Made by a program: the position numbers and the translations under genes
In this document: positions 46,234-54,955 of the stretch, piece by piece
Position numbering within the stretch: position 1 is the first letter of the stretch
How the letters are laid out: every line of letters begins with the position of its first letter
Notes under the pieces: generated by a model
Database searches by the model: none
Told to the model about the DNA's origin: nothing
The model's input: the letters and a program-made list of their open reading frames with translations, nothing else
NCBI RefSeq assembly: GCF_014336955.1
Contig: NZ_QRAI01000002.1
Coordinates: 62,001 to 126,000, forward strand
From: Saccharophagus sp. K07
Lineage (GTDB): Bacteria > Pseudomonadota > Gammaproteobacteria > Pseudomonadales > Cellvibrionaceae
Length of the DNA: 64,000 bases
Reading direction: 5' to 3'

Positions 46234-46274
46234 AGCCGCCTCAAGAGTCGCGAAGGCTATTGAGGCGGCTTTTT
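46234..46274 (+). terminator. Rho-independent terminator of the DUF1592/DUF1552 operon
   Basis: AGCCGCCTCAA (46234-46244) pairs with TTGAGGCGGCT (46260-46270), then TTTTAA. Perfect 11-bp stem about 30 bp after the DUF1552 stop. Confidence 0.9.
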
Positions 46275-46367
46275 AATGCGCATCATTTGGCGGGGTTTAT
46301 TAAGACTGGTTGGTGAATTGCTGAGCGATCCATTACAATCGCCGCCATTTGCCGGAAGTCGTATCCC

Positions 46368-46658
46368 ATGTCTGCTGACGTTATTGGTTATATAGCCGCA
46401 TTTTTTACTACTTTTTCTTTCGCTCCCCAAGCTCTCCTCACCTTGCGATCTCGCGACACCCGAACACTTTCACTGGGAATGTATGGCATGTTCGTCGCTG
46501 GCGTTACCGTCTGGCTGATTTACGGTGTGATGAGGGATGACGTCATTATTATTGCGGCTAATGGAATAACACTGCTGCTTTCGGTGCCTATTCTCAGTAT
46601 GAAAATTTATAACTTGGTTTGGGGAAATGAAAAAGTTAATCGCAATATCATCAACTGA
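46368..46658 (+). CDS. SemiSWEET sugar transporter (three-helix PQ-loop protein)
   Basis: 96 residues, one triple-helix bundle of the MtN3/SWEET family. The PQ motif is present (FAPQALLTLRSRDTRTLSLGMYGMF), with helix 2 (VTVWLIYGVMRDD) and helix 3 (IIIAANGITLLLSVPILSMKIYNL). SemiSWEETs work as homodimers and move mono- or disaccharides down their gradient. Next to it, convergent, is a sugar symporter of the GPH family, and beyond that a 7-TM protein with two similar bundles. The ribosome site is weak. Confidence 0.9.
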   Translation: MSADVIGYIAAFFTTFSFAPQALLTLRSRDTRTLSLGMYGMFVAGVTVWLIYGVMRDDVIIIAANGITLLLSVPILSMKIYNLVWGNEKVNRNIIN

Positions 46659-46753
46659 TTGATATGGACGCTTAGTTTATTCTTCGAGGCGGAATTCAAC
46701 AGATTTTGGTATGACGAAATCCTGCCGAACCCGCCGCTAGAAAAATAAAAAGC

Positions 46754-48232
46754 TTAGGCTATGCCCGCATCCAATCTACGCTCCGCAAGTTCCCGCTCAA
46801 TCGTAAGCTCCTTGTTTTTATTGATTTCATAGAAAAACAACAAAGCCGTTGCAATCAGGAAGGGCAGGGAGGCGTAGAGGCTGACTAATAACTTAATGCC
46901 GTTTAGCGTCTCTGCAGACTGGGCAACCATATTGGGGTTGTAATTGTAAAGTCCCAAAAGCGCAGCGACCAATGCGGTACCGATGGTCAAGCCCCCTTTG
47001 AGGCCAAACAGCATGGCGGAGAAAATAACGGCGGTTGCGCGACGGTTGTTTTTCCATTCGGAGTAATCCGCCACGTCGGCGATCATTGCCCACAACAAAG
47101 GAATGGAAATGCCGTAGAAGAAACCGTGCAGAATCTGGGAAATAAACATGGCGCCTATGGCTTCTGGTGGATAGAAATAAAAGACCAGCAAAAACAATGT
47201 GGAAATAAATAAAGAAATCGCGTACACATCACGTTTGCCGAAGCGGTCTGCCAAAGGTTTGGAAAATGCGATGCCAACGATCATCAAAATAATGCCGCCC
47301 GCGTTAAACAGGCTGAAGGCAGAAGTGGAAGGATCGTTTGGCCAGTGAAATTCTGTTAAGCCCATGTTGGTCAAAAGGTTATTGAGGCCTGCGATCATGG
47401 AGTTGAAGCCTATGTCTTCCAGGAAAATGGCCGCATGGCTTTCGCTGACGTAATTCTGGAAATAGTACACATAGCTGCCGCCTTTCAAAGTGATGTTCAC
47501 AAAGATCAACACCGTAACCAGCAGCATAATCAACCAGGGACGGTTGCTGAACAGGTCTTTGACATCATCAAGAATGCGGGATTTTTCCTGTGTAACCGGA
47601 AGGACACGTTCTCTGGTCGTGAAAAAAGTAATAAAAAAGAAAATAACGCCGATAATGGAGAAAAACGTCATGATGTTTTTAAAGCCTTCGGCTTTATCTC
47701 CATTCCCTGCGATCAAAATCAGCGGCAGTAAAAGCGCCTGAATAATAAATTGTGCGATCATCACAGCAACAAAGCGATAAGCCGACAGACTATTGCGTTG
47801 CTGCATATTACCTGTGAGAACACCACTGAGAGCAGCGTAGGGCAGGTTGTTGGCGGAGTAGATCAGCATAAGAGCGAGATAAGTGACGAAAGCATAAATG
47901 ACTTTACCGTCATCACCCAGGTCAGGCGTGCTAAAGGTCAGAAGCGCAATCGCGCCGAAAGGAATGGCCGTCCAGAGTATCCAAGGCCGAAATTTACCCC
48001 AGCGGGTATCTGTTCGGTCGGCAATGATACCCATTATTGGGCTGAAGAATGCCGCAGCCCAGCCGCAAAAAAACGTGATAAAGGAAGCTGTACCTGCAGG
48101 TATGCCATAAACGTCGACATAGAAAAACACGATAAATGTAACAAGCGTTTGAAAAATAAGATTGGCGGCGAGATCGCCAAGGCTGTAGCCAATCTTTTCA
48201 ACAACTGAGAGTTTTTCGGCTGTGGAATTCAT
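46754..48232 (-). CDS. GPH-family sugar:cation symporter (MelB/XynB-like)
   Basis: 492 residues with about 12 membrane helices. Family features are VEKIGYSLGDLAANLIFQTL at the N-terminus, the MFS-like loop DRTDTRWGKFRPWILW (the R-W-G-K-x-R-P signature of the glycoside-pentoside-hexuronide group), and WAMIADVADYSEWKNNRRATA in the C-terminal half. These symporters carry melibiose, xylosides, glucuronides and similar sugars with Na+ or H+. In this xylan-degrading setting a xylo-oligosaccharide is plausible. The gene is isolated; the 7-TM protein gene lies 127 bp upstream on the same strand. Confidence 0.92.
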   Translation of the reverse strand: MNSTAEKLSVVEKIGYSLGDLAANLIFQTLVTFIVFFYVDVYGIPAGTASFITFFCGWAAAFFSPIMGIIADRTDTRWGKFRPWILWTAIPFGAIALLTFSTPDLGDDGKVIYAFVTYLALMLIYSANNLPYAALSGVLTGNMQQRNSLSAYRFVAVMIAQFIIQALLLPLILIAGNGDKAEGFKNIMTFFSIIGVIFFFITFFTTRERVLPVTQEKSRILDDVKDLFSNRPWLIMLLVTVLIFVNITLKGGSYVYYFQNYVSESHAAIFLEDIGFNSMIAGLNNLLTNMGLTEFHWPNDPSTSAFSLFNAGGIILMIVGIAFSKPLADRFGKRDVYAISLFISTLFLLVFYFYPPEAIGAMFISQILHGFFYGISIPLLWAMIADVADYSEWKNNRRATAVIFSAMLFGLKGGLTIGTALVAALLGLYNYNPNMVAQSAETLNGIKLLVSLYASLPFLIATALLFFYEINKNKELTIERELAERRLDAGIA

Positions 48233-48359
48233 TATTTTTAGCTTCCTGGTTGGATAAGTTAACTGAGCAAATAAGGGCTCATAGTCGGCAATAAGAGCAC
48301 ATCCAATGTATGGGCATCAAGCGCAATTGGTTAGAGGTGATAAGTCTGTATCTTTGCTG

Positions 48360-48941
48360 TTAGCCTGCCCTTGAGCGTCGTTTATAAATGATAAGCAATA
48401 TAATAAAAATACAGGCGATGGCTACGGCAGCGGGAAACAGCAATGTGGCAACGGAATAATTTTCCAAGGCCATTACCACCAGCGTATTGCGTGTGGCGAA
48501 TAGCCCGTAGAATCCCAGCGATTCAGAATAAGGATTTGTATAGACTTTTTTAAGTGTTGGACCAAAACCCAGAAGATCAACAAACGTCAATGCGACGACT
48601 GCCCAAGTGGGATCTGAGGTTGCATACCACAATGGTAGTGAAGACATGGCCGCGGAAAAAAATAACCAATCGGTCCGCGTAATCGTGATATCCGATCTTT
48701 TTATATAAGCAATTATCGCAATCAAAATTGTGATCGAGCCCGAAATACCAATAGGCCATACTGCGATACCACCGCCTGCCTGGAGCTGCGCCAGAAAAAC
48801 AACAAACGTTGTAGCGCCCCAAATTACCCAGGAAAAAACATGCGGTTTTGTAGTACCTCGAATAATGCCACGCAAATAAGGATAAAACCCGATTAACGTC
48901 AGAGCTATGGCGACAGCGCTGAGGATCTCTTTTAATAGCAT
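48360..48941 (-). CDS. 7-TM membrane protein with two PQ-loop-like (SWEET-like) halves
   Basis: 193 residues, about seven hydrophobic segments. Segments 1-3 contain LIGFYPYLRGIIRGTTKPHVFSW and segments 5-7 contain LLGFGPTLKKVYTNPYSESLGFY. These two stretches align with each other and with the proline-centred PQ-loop pattern, with a single helix (DWLFFSAAMSSLPLWY) between them. This 3-1-3 plan is that of eukaryotic SWEETs, whereas typical bacterial members are single bundles like the gene at 46368. The family call is from pattern only; sugar transport is an inference. Confidence 0.6.
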   Translation of the reverse strand: MLLKEILSAVAIALTLIGFYPYLRGIIRGTTKPHVFSWVIWGATTFVVFLAQLQAGGGIAVWPIGISGSITILIAIIAYIKRSDITITRTDWLFFSAAMSSLPLWYATSDPTWAVVALTFVDLLGFGPTLKKVYTNPYSESLGFYGLFATRNTLVVMALENYSVATLLFPAAVAIACIFIILLIIYKRRSRAG

Positions 48942-49120
48942 TTGCGGTATACAGAATTTTCCATGTCGGCCATCTTACCGTCATAACAGCTCGATACGCA
49001 GCGTATATATTTCCGAAGCACTTTGAAAAAGCTATTTGGGTGGTGGCGTACAGCCAGCGGATATAGATTTTGTGGTAATTGGGAATACTGCCATTACGCA
49101 ACGAAACCACGAGAAGATAA

Positions 49121-49498
49121 ATGATGAAGCCGCACATCAACATCAAACGCATTTACGACCCGCCAGCCAAGGACGACGGAGTGCGCATACTGGTGGATCG
49201 CGTTTGGCCGCGGGGTAAAAAGAAAGAAGATCTGCATATGGATGCCTGGTGGAAAGATATGGCGCCCAGCACTGAACTGCGTAAATGGTTCAATCATGAC
49301 CTCGATAAGTGGGAAGTCTTCTGCGAAAGTTATGAAGAAGAATTAACTGCAAATCGCAAAGACGTGGAATCGGAGCTTCAACCTCTGCTGAAAAATCATC
49401 CTAAAACCATTACTCTTCTTTATTCCGCTCACGATACGGAACACAACCAGGCCATAGTGCTGCGCGACTTTCTGCAAAAACTCATCAACAAACACTGA
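49121..49498 (+). CDS. DUF488 (YeaO-like) protein
   Basis: 125 residues with the DUF488 pattern: IKRIYDPPAKDDGVRILVDRVWPRGKKKEDLHMDAWWKDMAPSTELRKWF and the C-terminal ITLLYSAHDTEHNQAIVLRDFL. Cytosolic, function unknown. GAGAAG precedes a pair of ATG codons; either may be used. The next gene begins 6 bp after the stop, suggesting co-transcription with the nitronate monooxygenase-like gene. Confidence 0.92.
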   Translation: MMKPHINIKRIYDPPAKDDGVRILVDRVWPRGKKKEDLHMDAWWKDMAPSTELRKWFNHDLDKWEVFCESYEEELTANRKDVESELQPLLKNHPKTITLLYSAHDTEHNQAIVLRDFLQKLINKH

Positions 49499-49504
49499 TT
49501 GCTT

Positions 49505-50494
49505 ATGTCCAACGATTCGCACCCCGCCCTCCAAACACCCCTTGTAAAAACCCTCGGCTGCGATCTGCCCATTATGTTGGCCGGAATGGGCGGCGTGGCG
49601 CGGCATAAATTGGCTGCAGCGGTTTGTGAGGCCGGTGGTTTTGGCGTAATGGGCATGGTACGCGAGCCGGTGGCCTTGATCGAAGCGGAGGTGCGGGCGC
49701 TGCGAGAACTTACCGACCGGCGTTTTGCCGTTAATTTGATTCCGGCCTCCACCAAGCCTGATCTTTTGCGCGACCAAGTAGCTGCCTGCCTGCGTCTGCA
49801 AGTGCCTGCCTTGGTGCTGTTCTGGGATGTGGATAAAGCTCTGGTGCGTCATCTGAAAGAGGAGGGCGTGCAGGTGATCCACCAAGTGGGCAGCGAGCGC
49901 GATGCCGACTTGGCGCTGGAAGCTGGCGTGGATGTTTTGATCGTTCAGGGATATGAAGCGGGCGGGCATGTGCGCGGTACTACCAGCCTGTTTGGCCTTT
50001 TGCCGGTGATCGCCGCCAAAAGTCCGGTGCCGGTTGTGGCATCCGGCGGTATTGCCAGCGGCCGCGCCTTGGTTGCGGCATTGGCGCTCGGCGCTCAGGG
50101 AGCGAGCTTGGGAACTGCGCTGCTTGCCACTCACGAATCCAACGCTCATCCACATCACCAAGAGTGCGTACTCGCCGCCGGGGCGGACGATACGCTCTAC
50201 ACCACCATTTTTGCCCGCAACTGGCACGAGCCGGCGCCAGTGCGAGTACTTAAAAATGCGGTAACCGAAGGCAAGTATCGACACGCCGACCCTGATACCA
50301 TCATCGGCCAGCAAGACGGTCAGCCGGTTTACCTTTATTCCACCGACTCACCCTTGGCGGACGCCACCGGCCAATTGGATGATATGGCGCTTTATTGTGG
50401 CCAATCCTGCGGCCAGCTCGACCAGGCATGCAGCGCCGCTGAACGTATTGCATCGATTATCAATGAAGCCACTGAGCTGCTGCGTTCGTGGTAG
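49505..50494 (+). CDS. Nitronate monooxygenase / 2-nitropropane dioxygenase family protein
   Basis: 329 residues from the ATG at 49505. FMN-dependent TIM barrel: N-terminal LPIMLAGMGGVARHKLAAAVCEAGGFGVMGM, central DVLIVQGYEAGGHVRG with the catalytic-type His, phosphate-binding VPVVASGGIASGRALVAALALGAQGASLGTALL. Related enzymes oxidise nitronates such as propionate-3-nitronate; others (FabK-like) reduce enoyl-ACP. I cannot separate these by eye, but GGHVRG favours the nitronate group. It starts 6 bp after the DUF488 stop. Confidence 0.85.
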   Translation: MSNDSHPALQTPLVKTLGCDLPIMLAGMGGVARHKLAAAVCEAGGFGVMGMVREPVALIEAEVRALRELTDRRFAVNLIPASTKPDLLRDQVAACLRLQVPALVLFWDVDKALVRHLKEEGVQVIHQVGSERDADLALEAGVDVLIVQGYEAGGHVRGTTSLFGLLPVIAAKSPVPVVASGGIASGRALVAALALGAQGASLGTALLATHESNAHPHHQECVLAAGADDTLYTTIFARNWHEPAPVRVLKNAVTEGKYRHADPDTIIGQQDGQPVYLYSTDSPLADATGQLDDMALYCGQSCGQLDQACSAAERIASIINEATELLRSW

Positions 50495-50511
50495 GTTAAG
50501 GAACATTATTG

Positions 50512-51477
50512 ATGTCTGTTGTTGATTTCTCCGGCGGCGCGGTATTTCTCGACGCTGCCACCGTCGACTGCGGCGATGTGGATTTCACGCGCCTGCACGA
50601 AGTCGCCAAGCCTCTCCATATATATCCGCAAACCAGCGCGCGAGAGCTTGCCGAGCGCCATCCGCATGCCTGGTGCGTAATTACCAATAAAGTAAAACTC
50701 GAACGCGATTTTTTTCAGACGCGGCCCAATTTGCGTTTGGTGTGCATCACTGCAACCGGAGTCAATAACGTGGATTTGCAAGCGGCGGCGGATCACGGTG
50801 TTACCGTCGCCAACTGCAAAGGCTATAGCACGGAAACGGTCGCGCAACATGCCTTTATGTTGTTGCTCGCCCTGGTGCGCAGCTTGCCGCAATATCAGCA
50901 CGCGATAGCGCAGGGCGAATGGAGTCGTTCGCCCATGTTTTGTGTGCTCGATTATCCTCTGCGCGAATTGCAAGGCATGAAATTGGGAATTGTTGGCTAC
51001 GGTGATATAGGTCAGCGCGTTGCGGAAATTGCGCGCTTTTTTTGCATGGAAATATTGATCGCCGAACGCCCTGAAAGCGCGCCGCGTCCAGGAAGATTGC
51101 CTTTTACTGAAGTGCTCACTCGCAGCGATATACTCACCCTGCATTGCCCGCTCACAGCGGACAACGCCAAATTGATCAATGCAAAAACACTCGCGTTGAT
51201 GCAGCAGGGTGCATTTTTGATTAATACTTCGCGAGGAGGATTAATCGATGAGCAAGCATTGATCGAAGCTCTGTGCGACAAAAAACTGGGCGGCGCTGCA
51301 TTGGATGTCCTCTCCACCGAACCGCCGCCAGAGGATCACCCACTTCTGCAAGCCAAATTGCCGAATTTAATTCTCACTCCCCACTGCGCCTGGGCCAGCG
51401 CGGAAGCACGGCAAAGAGTTATTGATCAAACCGCGGAAAATATTGTGCGATCAATAAAAGGGCTAAAGCAAAGATAG
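50512..51477 (+). CDS. D-2-hydroxyacid dehydrogenase (NAD-dependent; glycerate/hydroxypyruvate type)
   Basis: 321 residues. NAD-binding GIVGYGDIGQRVAEIAR and catalytic Arg (NTSRGGLIDEQAL), Glu (LDVLSTEPPPEDHP) and His (LILTPHCAWAS) are all visible. The N-terminal part ITNKVKLERDFFQTRPNLRLVCITATGVNNVDL is typical of the hydroxypyruvate/glycerate dehydrogenase group (HprA). It starts 17 bp after the preceding gene and is probably in one operon with it. Exact substrate not determinable. Confidence 0.92.
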   Translation: MSVVDFSGGAVFLDAATVDCGDVDFTRLHEVAKPLHIYPQTSARELAERHPHAWCVITNKVKLERDFFQTRPNLRLVCITATGVNNVDLQAAADHGVTVANCKGYSTETVAQHAFMLLLALVRSLPQYQHAIAQGEWSRSPMFCVLDYPLRELQGMKLGIVGYGDIGQRVAEIARFFCMEILIAERPESAPRPGRLPFTEVLTRSDILTLHCPLTADNAKLINAKTLALMQQGAFLINTSRGGLIDEQALIEALCDKKLGGAALDVLSTEPPPEDHPLLQAKLPNLILTPHCAWASAEARQRVIDQTAENIVRSIKGLKQR

Positions 51478-51564
51478 CGTAGGTTGAAAAAGGCGCAGCC
51501 GCCTTCCGACACACACCTCTCGATTAGGATTCTCAAAACAATCCTGATGTTCGCTATCGAGATT

Positions 51565-52047
51565 TCAAATCAGCTTTTTCTGCCAGAACAAAGCCTTGCC
51601 CATTTGCGGATCCAACTCATAACCCTCAAAGCCAAAAGAGCGGTAGGCCTTTTGGGCGATTACATTGCCCTCTAATACCTCCAACGTAATTTTGCAGCAG
51701 CCACGCTCCCTAGCCAGTTCCTCAACCTTTGCAAGAAGTTTGTAAGACAACCTGCGGCCGCGAAATTTGGCGGATACGACAAAGTCATGGATATTCAGTA
51801 AAGGCTTGCAGGCAAAGGTGGAAAAGCCTTCAAAACCAATTGCTAGGCCTGCGGGTTCATCATCGATAAAAGCTATAACGACAAAAGCGTGCGAGCGTTT
51901 GATTAGCTCAGGAATAAGATTTTGTTTAACGGTTTCCGATAATTCTCGGCCACCTCCCGCTTCTGTCTGCGCATATTCGTTCAATAGCTCAATCGTTGCA
52001 CGAGAATGCAGAGGGTTGGTTAGGTCGGCGACTATAACGTTTTCCAT
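51565..52047 (-). CDS. GNAT-family N-acetyltransferase
   Basis: 160 residues from the ATG at 52047. GNAT core with acetyl-CoA-binding motif A (LNIHDFVVSAKFRGRRLSYKLLAKVEELARERGCCKITLEVLEGNVIAQKAYRSFGFEGYE). Several members with this pattern acetylate small amines or protein N-termini; the substrate is unknown. A 45-bp longer frame is open but unsupported. Confidence 0.9.
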   Translation of the reverse strand: MENVIVADLTNPLHSRATIELLNEYAQTEAGGGRELSETVKQNLIPELIKRSHAFVVIAFIDDEPAGLAIGFEGFSTFACKPLLNIHDFVVSAKFRGRRLSYKLLAKVEELARERGCCKITLEVLEGNVIAQKAYRSFGFEGYELDPQMGKALFWQKKLI

Positions 52048-52248
52048 ACTTTTAGCTGCTATGTGGAATGGGGCAAGGGTGACGGTAAACAAACAGTATA
52101 GTTTTATTTTCCGTGCTCTAGAGGTGTTGCTGCAAGAGGCAGGTTGTAAGGTCTAAAGGCGCCAGGGCACCATATGTAAGCCCTTCAAAAGCATGAATCC
52201 CGGCGCGCTTGCGTGAAATGGAGATCTTATTTAATAGCTTGGTAGAGT

Positions 52249-52625
52249 CTAAACTTTAAATTCAATGGCATCTTTTGAAATGAAGTTCGCTTTTCGCATT
52301 ACTGTTATTGCAATTACCTCCTTTTGGAACTCGCCTGTCTCGTCAATTTTCTTTGACATTACACACGGAATATTGATGTCGGTTTTAGTGCAACGAACAT
52401 TGAAGGAGCATTGTGCTTTAGGCGCAAAAGGTTGCTTATATGAACTGTAGTTAATCGGTTGAAGATGCTCTGGAGTTCGGTAATGGTAATTGCTGGATTA
52501 TTTCTTGGGTCATTCATTCGGTCCCGAACGAAATGCACGGACATTTTAAATCGGAGTCTTTCCTGTCTGAACTTTTCGTTTAGAATGGTTTCAAGCATCG
52601 TTATTTCGTCAAGTGCAATCCCCAT
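52249..52625 (-). pseudogene. Frameshifted gene of unknown function
   Basis: The ATG at 52625 opens a frame reading FRQERLRFKMSVHFVRDRM, NNPAITITELQSIFNRL; it loses sense near 52460. From there the neighbouring frame reads on coherently (QCSFNVRCTKTDINIPCVM, FQKEVIAITVMRKANF) to a stop at 52249. Joining the two gives a protein of about 125 residues, so a 1-base indel has broken the gene (or a sequencing error mimics this). A phage/plasmid-like small protein is my impression; no family named. It starts 1 bp after the stop of the small gene upstream. Confidence 0.6.
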
Positions 52626-52626
52626 T

Positions 52627-52845
52627 TTATTGCGCTCCCTGGAATTTGCTGAATAACTCGTGGAGTTTTTGATTGAGTTCTTCTGAGCTCGTGGCTAGAA
52701 CTGTTCCCGCAAGCTTCGACTCATCGATGCTTCCGATCCTCACTTCAAATTCTCTATTGTCAAATGAATCAACGAATACGGCCATTCCGGTTTTCTCGTC
52801 GATAAACGATGCGTAATTGTCGGATATTGACATGTCAAATTTCAT
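52627..52845 (-). CDS. 72-residue protein paired with the frameshifted gene
   Basis: From the ATG at 52845, with GGAGC upstream (a longer frame begins at 52914). The sequence MKFDMSISDNYASFIDEKTGMAVFVD and GTVLATSSEELNQKLHELFSK looks like a small alpha/beta protein. It is followed after 1 bp by the frameshifted gene, so the two form a tight pair such as seen for toxin-antitoxin or phage genes. No family recognised. Confidence 0.6.
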   Translation of the reverse strand: MKFDMSISDNYASFIDEKTGMAVFVDSFDNREFEVRIGSIDESKLAGTVLATSSEELNQKLHELFSKFQGAQ

Positions 52846-53067
52846 CTTTGCTCCTTGTTTTGCTTTGACGCCAATGTTGTGCACAGTGGCATCTCTGGTG
52901 AGATGCAGAGACATTAGGGTCTGAGTGAAGGCTTGCCAAAGCTACCGTCGAAGCTACATTTCGTCAAGTCTTTGGTCGGGACGGTTTTAGATGTTTTCTT
53001 CTGGATTGCTGATTGGGCAGCGATTTATAGAATAATCGCGAAATTGGTATCTAATAGGCAAAATAAT

Positions 53068-53091
53068 GCGCAAGCACGAATATGCTTGCGC
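53068..53091 (-). terminator. Terminator hairpin behind the second GNAT gene
   Basis: GCGCAAGCA (53068-53076) pairs exactly with TGCTTGCGC (53083-53091), 6-nt loop; on the minus strand ATTATTTTG follows. Located 66 bp after the stop of the gene at 53157-53585. Confidence 0.75.
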
Positions 53092-53156
53092 CCATCTTTG
53101 AACATATCTAACTTCATTTAATAGCCTTGATAGGTTATGCCCGTCCATCTTCCACC

Positions 53157-53585
53157 TCATAGATGCCACTCCCATACTTTGCCATCTTCAGGATGCATAA
53201 CTTCCCCCGCAAAAATAAAATTGAGTTTCCGCAGAATATGCGTTGAGGCATTCTCTTCTGGAAGTGTTTGGGCTTTAATACGATTGATTCCCTGTTTTTT
53301 TGCAAGATCAAGAAGCCATCGAGCCATGCAAGTTGCCACTCCTTGCCCCTCGTATTCAGGAAAGGTGAAATAAGCAATTTCTACTTCGCCATTTTTAGGA
53401 GGGGTTTTGAATGCGCAAGATCCTATAAAGACCCCATCTTGTTCCGCCAGATACCCTGCCCACGGCAGTACGGGCGATCGGTTAGGATAAATATTAATGA
53501 CCAGATCACATAATTGTTGCAGGGATTCGGAGTTGTGAACTCTTTCGTCCGACAGAGTATCCTGAGATATTGCAATAAAATTCAT
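53157..53585 (-). CDS. GNAT-family N-acetyltransferase
   Basis: 142 residues. The motif A region is recognisable (VEIAYFTFPEYEGQGVATCMARWLLDLAKKQGINRIKAQTLPEENASTHILRKLNFIFAGEV), resembling RimJ/RimL-like acetyltransferases in its ASTHILRKLNF end. Substrate unknown. It is unrelated in detail to the other GNAT gene at 51565. It has its own terminator, so probably monocistronic. Confidence 0.9.
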   Translation of the reverse strand: MNFIAISQDTLSDERVHNSESLQQLCDLVINIYPNRSPVLPWAGYLAEQDGVFIGSCAFKTPPKNGEVEIAYFTFPEYEGQGVATCMARWLLDLAKKQGINRIKAQTLPEENASTHILRKLNFIFAGEVMHPEDGKVWEWHL

Positions 53586-53746
53586 TGTGGTGCCTTTTGA
53601 GTTGTTTATATAAAGGAATATTTATACAAATCAAACGAAAGGCTTTCATAGGCATTTGCTCGATAAATTGTTAAAGACGCATTTTTTGCTTGAGAGCCCA
53701 GTCGCAATGTTTATGCAAAACGACAGGGCAGATATAACTAAAGCAT

Positions 53747-54118
53747 TCACTTATCAGCGCTGTAATCATACCAAACGGCTTCAATATTGTGGCCGTCCGG
53801 ATCATAAACAAAAGCAGCGTAATATCCCGGCCAATACTCGGGGCGATATCCTGGGCCGCCGTTGTCTTTGCCGCCAGCCTTGAGCGCGGCGGAATAGAAT
53901 GCTTCGACTTCTTTTTGACTTTTTGCTTCGAATGCCAAATGAGTTTTCGTAACCGTATCGCTTTTGCTTATCCAAAAATCGGTATTTTTTCCATCGTTGA
54001 AGCCCGCTGCTTCACCATACTCCATATTGTTTTTATAACCGAGGGGTTTAAGAGTTGTGTTGTAAAATTCTTTTGACTTCGAATAATTACTAACGGGTAT
54101 TGCGACATGTGCGATCAT
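53747..54118 (-). CDS. VOC-superfamily protein
   Basis: 123 residues from the ATG at 54118, which has a strong GGAGGA ribosome site; the frame is open 87 bp farther upstream. IAHVAIPVSNYSKSKEFYNTTLKPLGY, THLAFEAKSQKEVEAFYSAALKAGG and GYYAAFVYDPDGHNIEAVWYD are the two halves of a single VOC barrel. It is homologous to the VOC gene at 18615-19043 (same GYYAAFV-DPDG-NIEAV end), so these are paralogues. Confidence 0.88.
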   Translation of the reverse strand: MIAHVAIPVSNYSKSKEFYNTTLKPLGYKNNMEYGEAAGFNDGKNTDFWISKSDTVTKTHLAFEAKSQKEVEAFYSAALKAGGKDNGGPGYRPEYWPGYYAAFVYDPDGHNIEAVWYDYSADK

Positions 54119-54420
54119 AATGTTTTCCTCCGGGTCAAGCGGAATAAAGCCAAGCAGATCGAAATGGCTGAGCTGATCTGGTAATGCATGGACAGTGAGA
54201 CCCAAATCTTGTTCAAGCTGCGCGGAAGTACCGATCGGATCTGAGGAAGAGATTCGGGAACAAGAGTTCTTGTGTTTGGCTAAGGACGTTATTCTTCATG
54301 ATGGCTGTGCTGTTAGTGTTTTAACCTTGTATCTTCTGCCGATCTTATGAAGCTATTTACCTTACCGCGTAAATTTTGTTCGGATTATTATTTGTTTAGC
54401 GATTATATCGGGTATCAATA

Positions 54421-54765
54421 CTACGGAAGGTCGGCTTTACTGCCATGATAAAGTCCATCTTTAAATAATAGTAGTGTATTGTTGACCTTGAGTCCGATGT
54501 TATCCGACCCGAAATAGGTATGTATGTCACTGACTTCAACCGCTTGGACGGAGCTTGTGCCAAACTGGCTTTCTGCCAATGTTTTAATTCCTTCTATTGA
54601 AGGATCGGCGCTAGAGGCTTTGAGAAGTTGCTCAATTTCGCTGGTTGTTATGAACTGATTTGTCCAGGCAGTCTTCCACTTTTGAGTTTCTTTGAACAGA
54701 TAGACATTTGTGCATGACGATATCAATAGAAGGGATGCTAGTAACAGATTAGATTTTTGACTCAT
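54421..54765 (-). CDS. Small hypothetical lipoprotein
   Basis: 114 residues from the ATG at 54765. Lipoprotein signal SNLLLASLLLISSC. The mature part is short and polar (SEIEQLLKASSADPSIEGIKTLAESQF; DNIGLKVNNTLLLFKDGLYHG). No family recognised and no operon partner. It might be an outer-membrane-anchored accessory protein. Confidence 0.65.
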   Translation of the reverse strand: MSQKSNLLLASLLLISSCTNVYLFKETQKWKTAWTNQFITTSEIEQLLKASSADPSIEGIKTLAESQFGTSSVQAVEVSDIHTYFGSDNIGLKVNNTLLLFKDGLYHGSKADLP

Positions 54766-54955
54766 AATTGTGTTGAATTCCATGCAATTTAGTGTCTGCC
54801 GCGGGTGCAGGATTTTGTGCAGCGCGAGCGAACGAGTCTTTGTTTATAAAAGGCCAGAGTTCTATCTCGCCTGCGGCTAAAAACTCGCTTTGTTTTAGCG
54901 TCGGATCGGCATAATTTTCGCGATAATTTCGCGGCTGGTATTTATTTCCAGGAAA

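Noticed and set aside
52249-52845. Defined toxin-antitoxin module
   Set aside because: Gene arrangement fits, but neither protein shows a motif of a toxin or antitoxin family I can name, so I kept it as an unknown pair.
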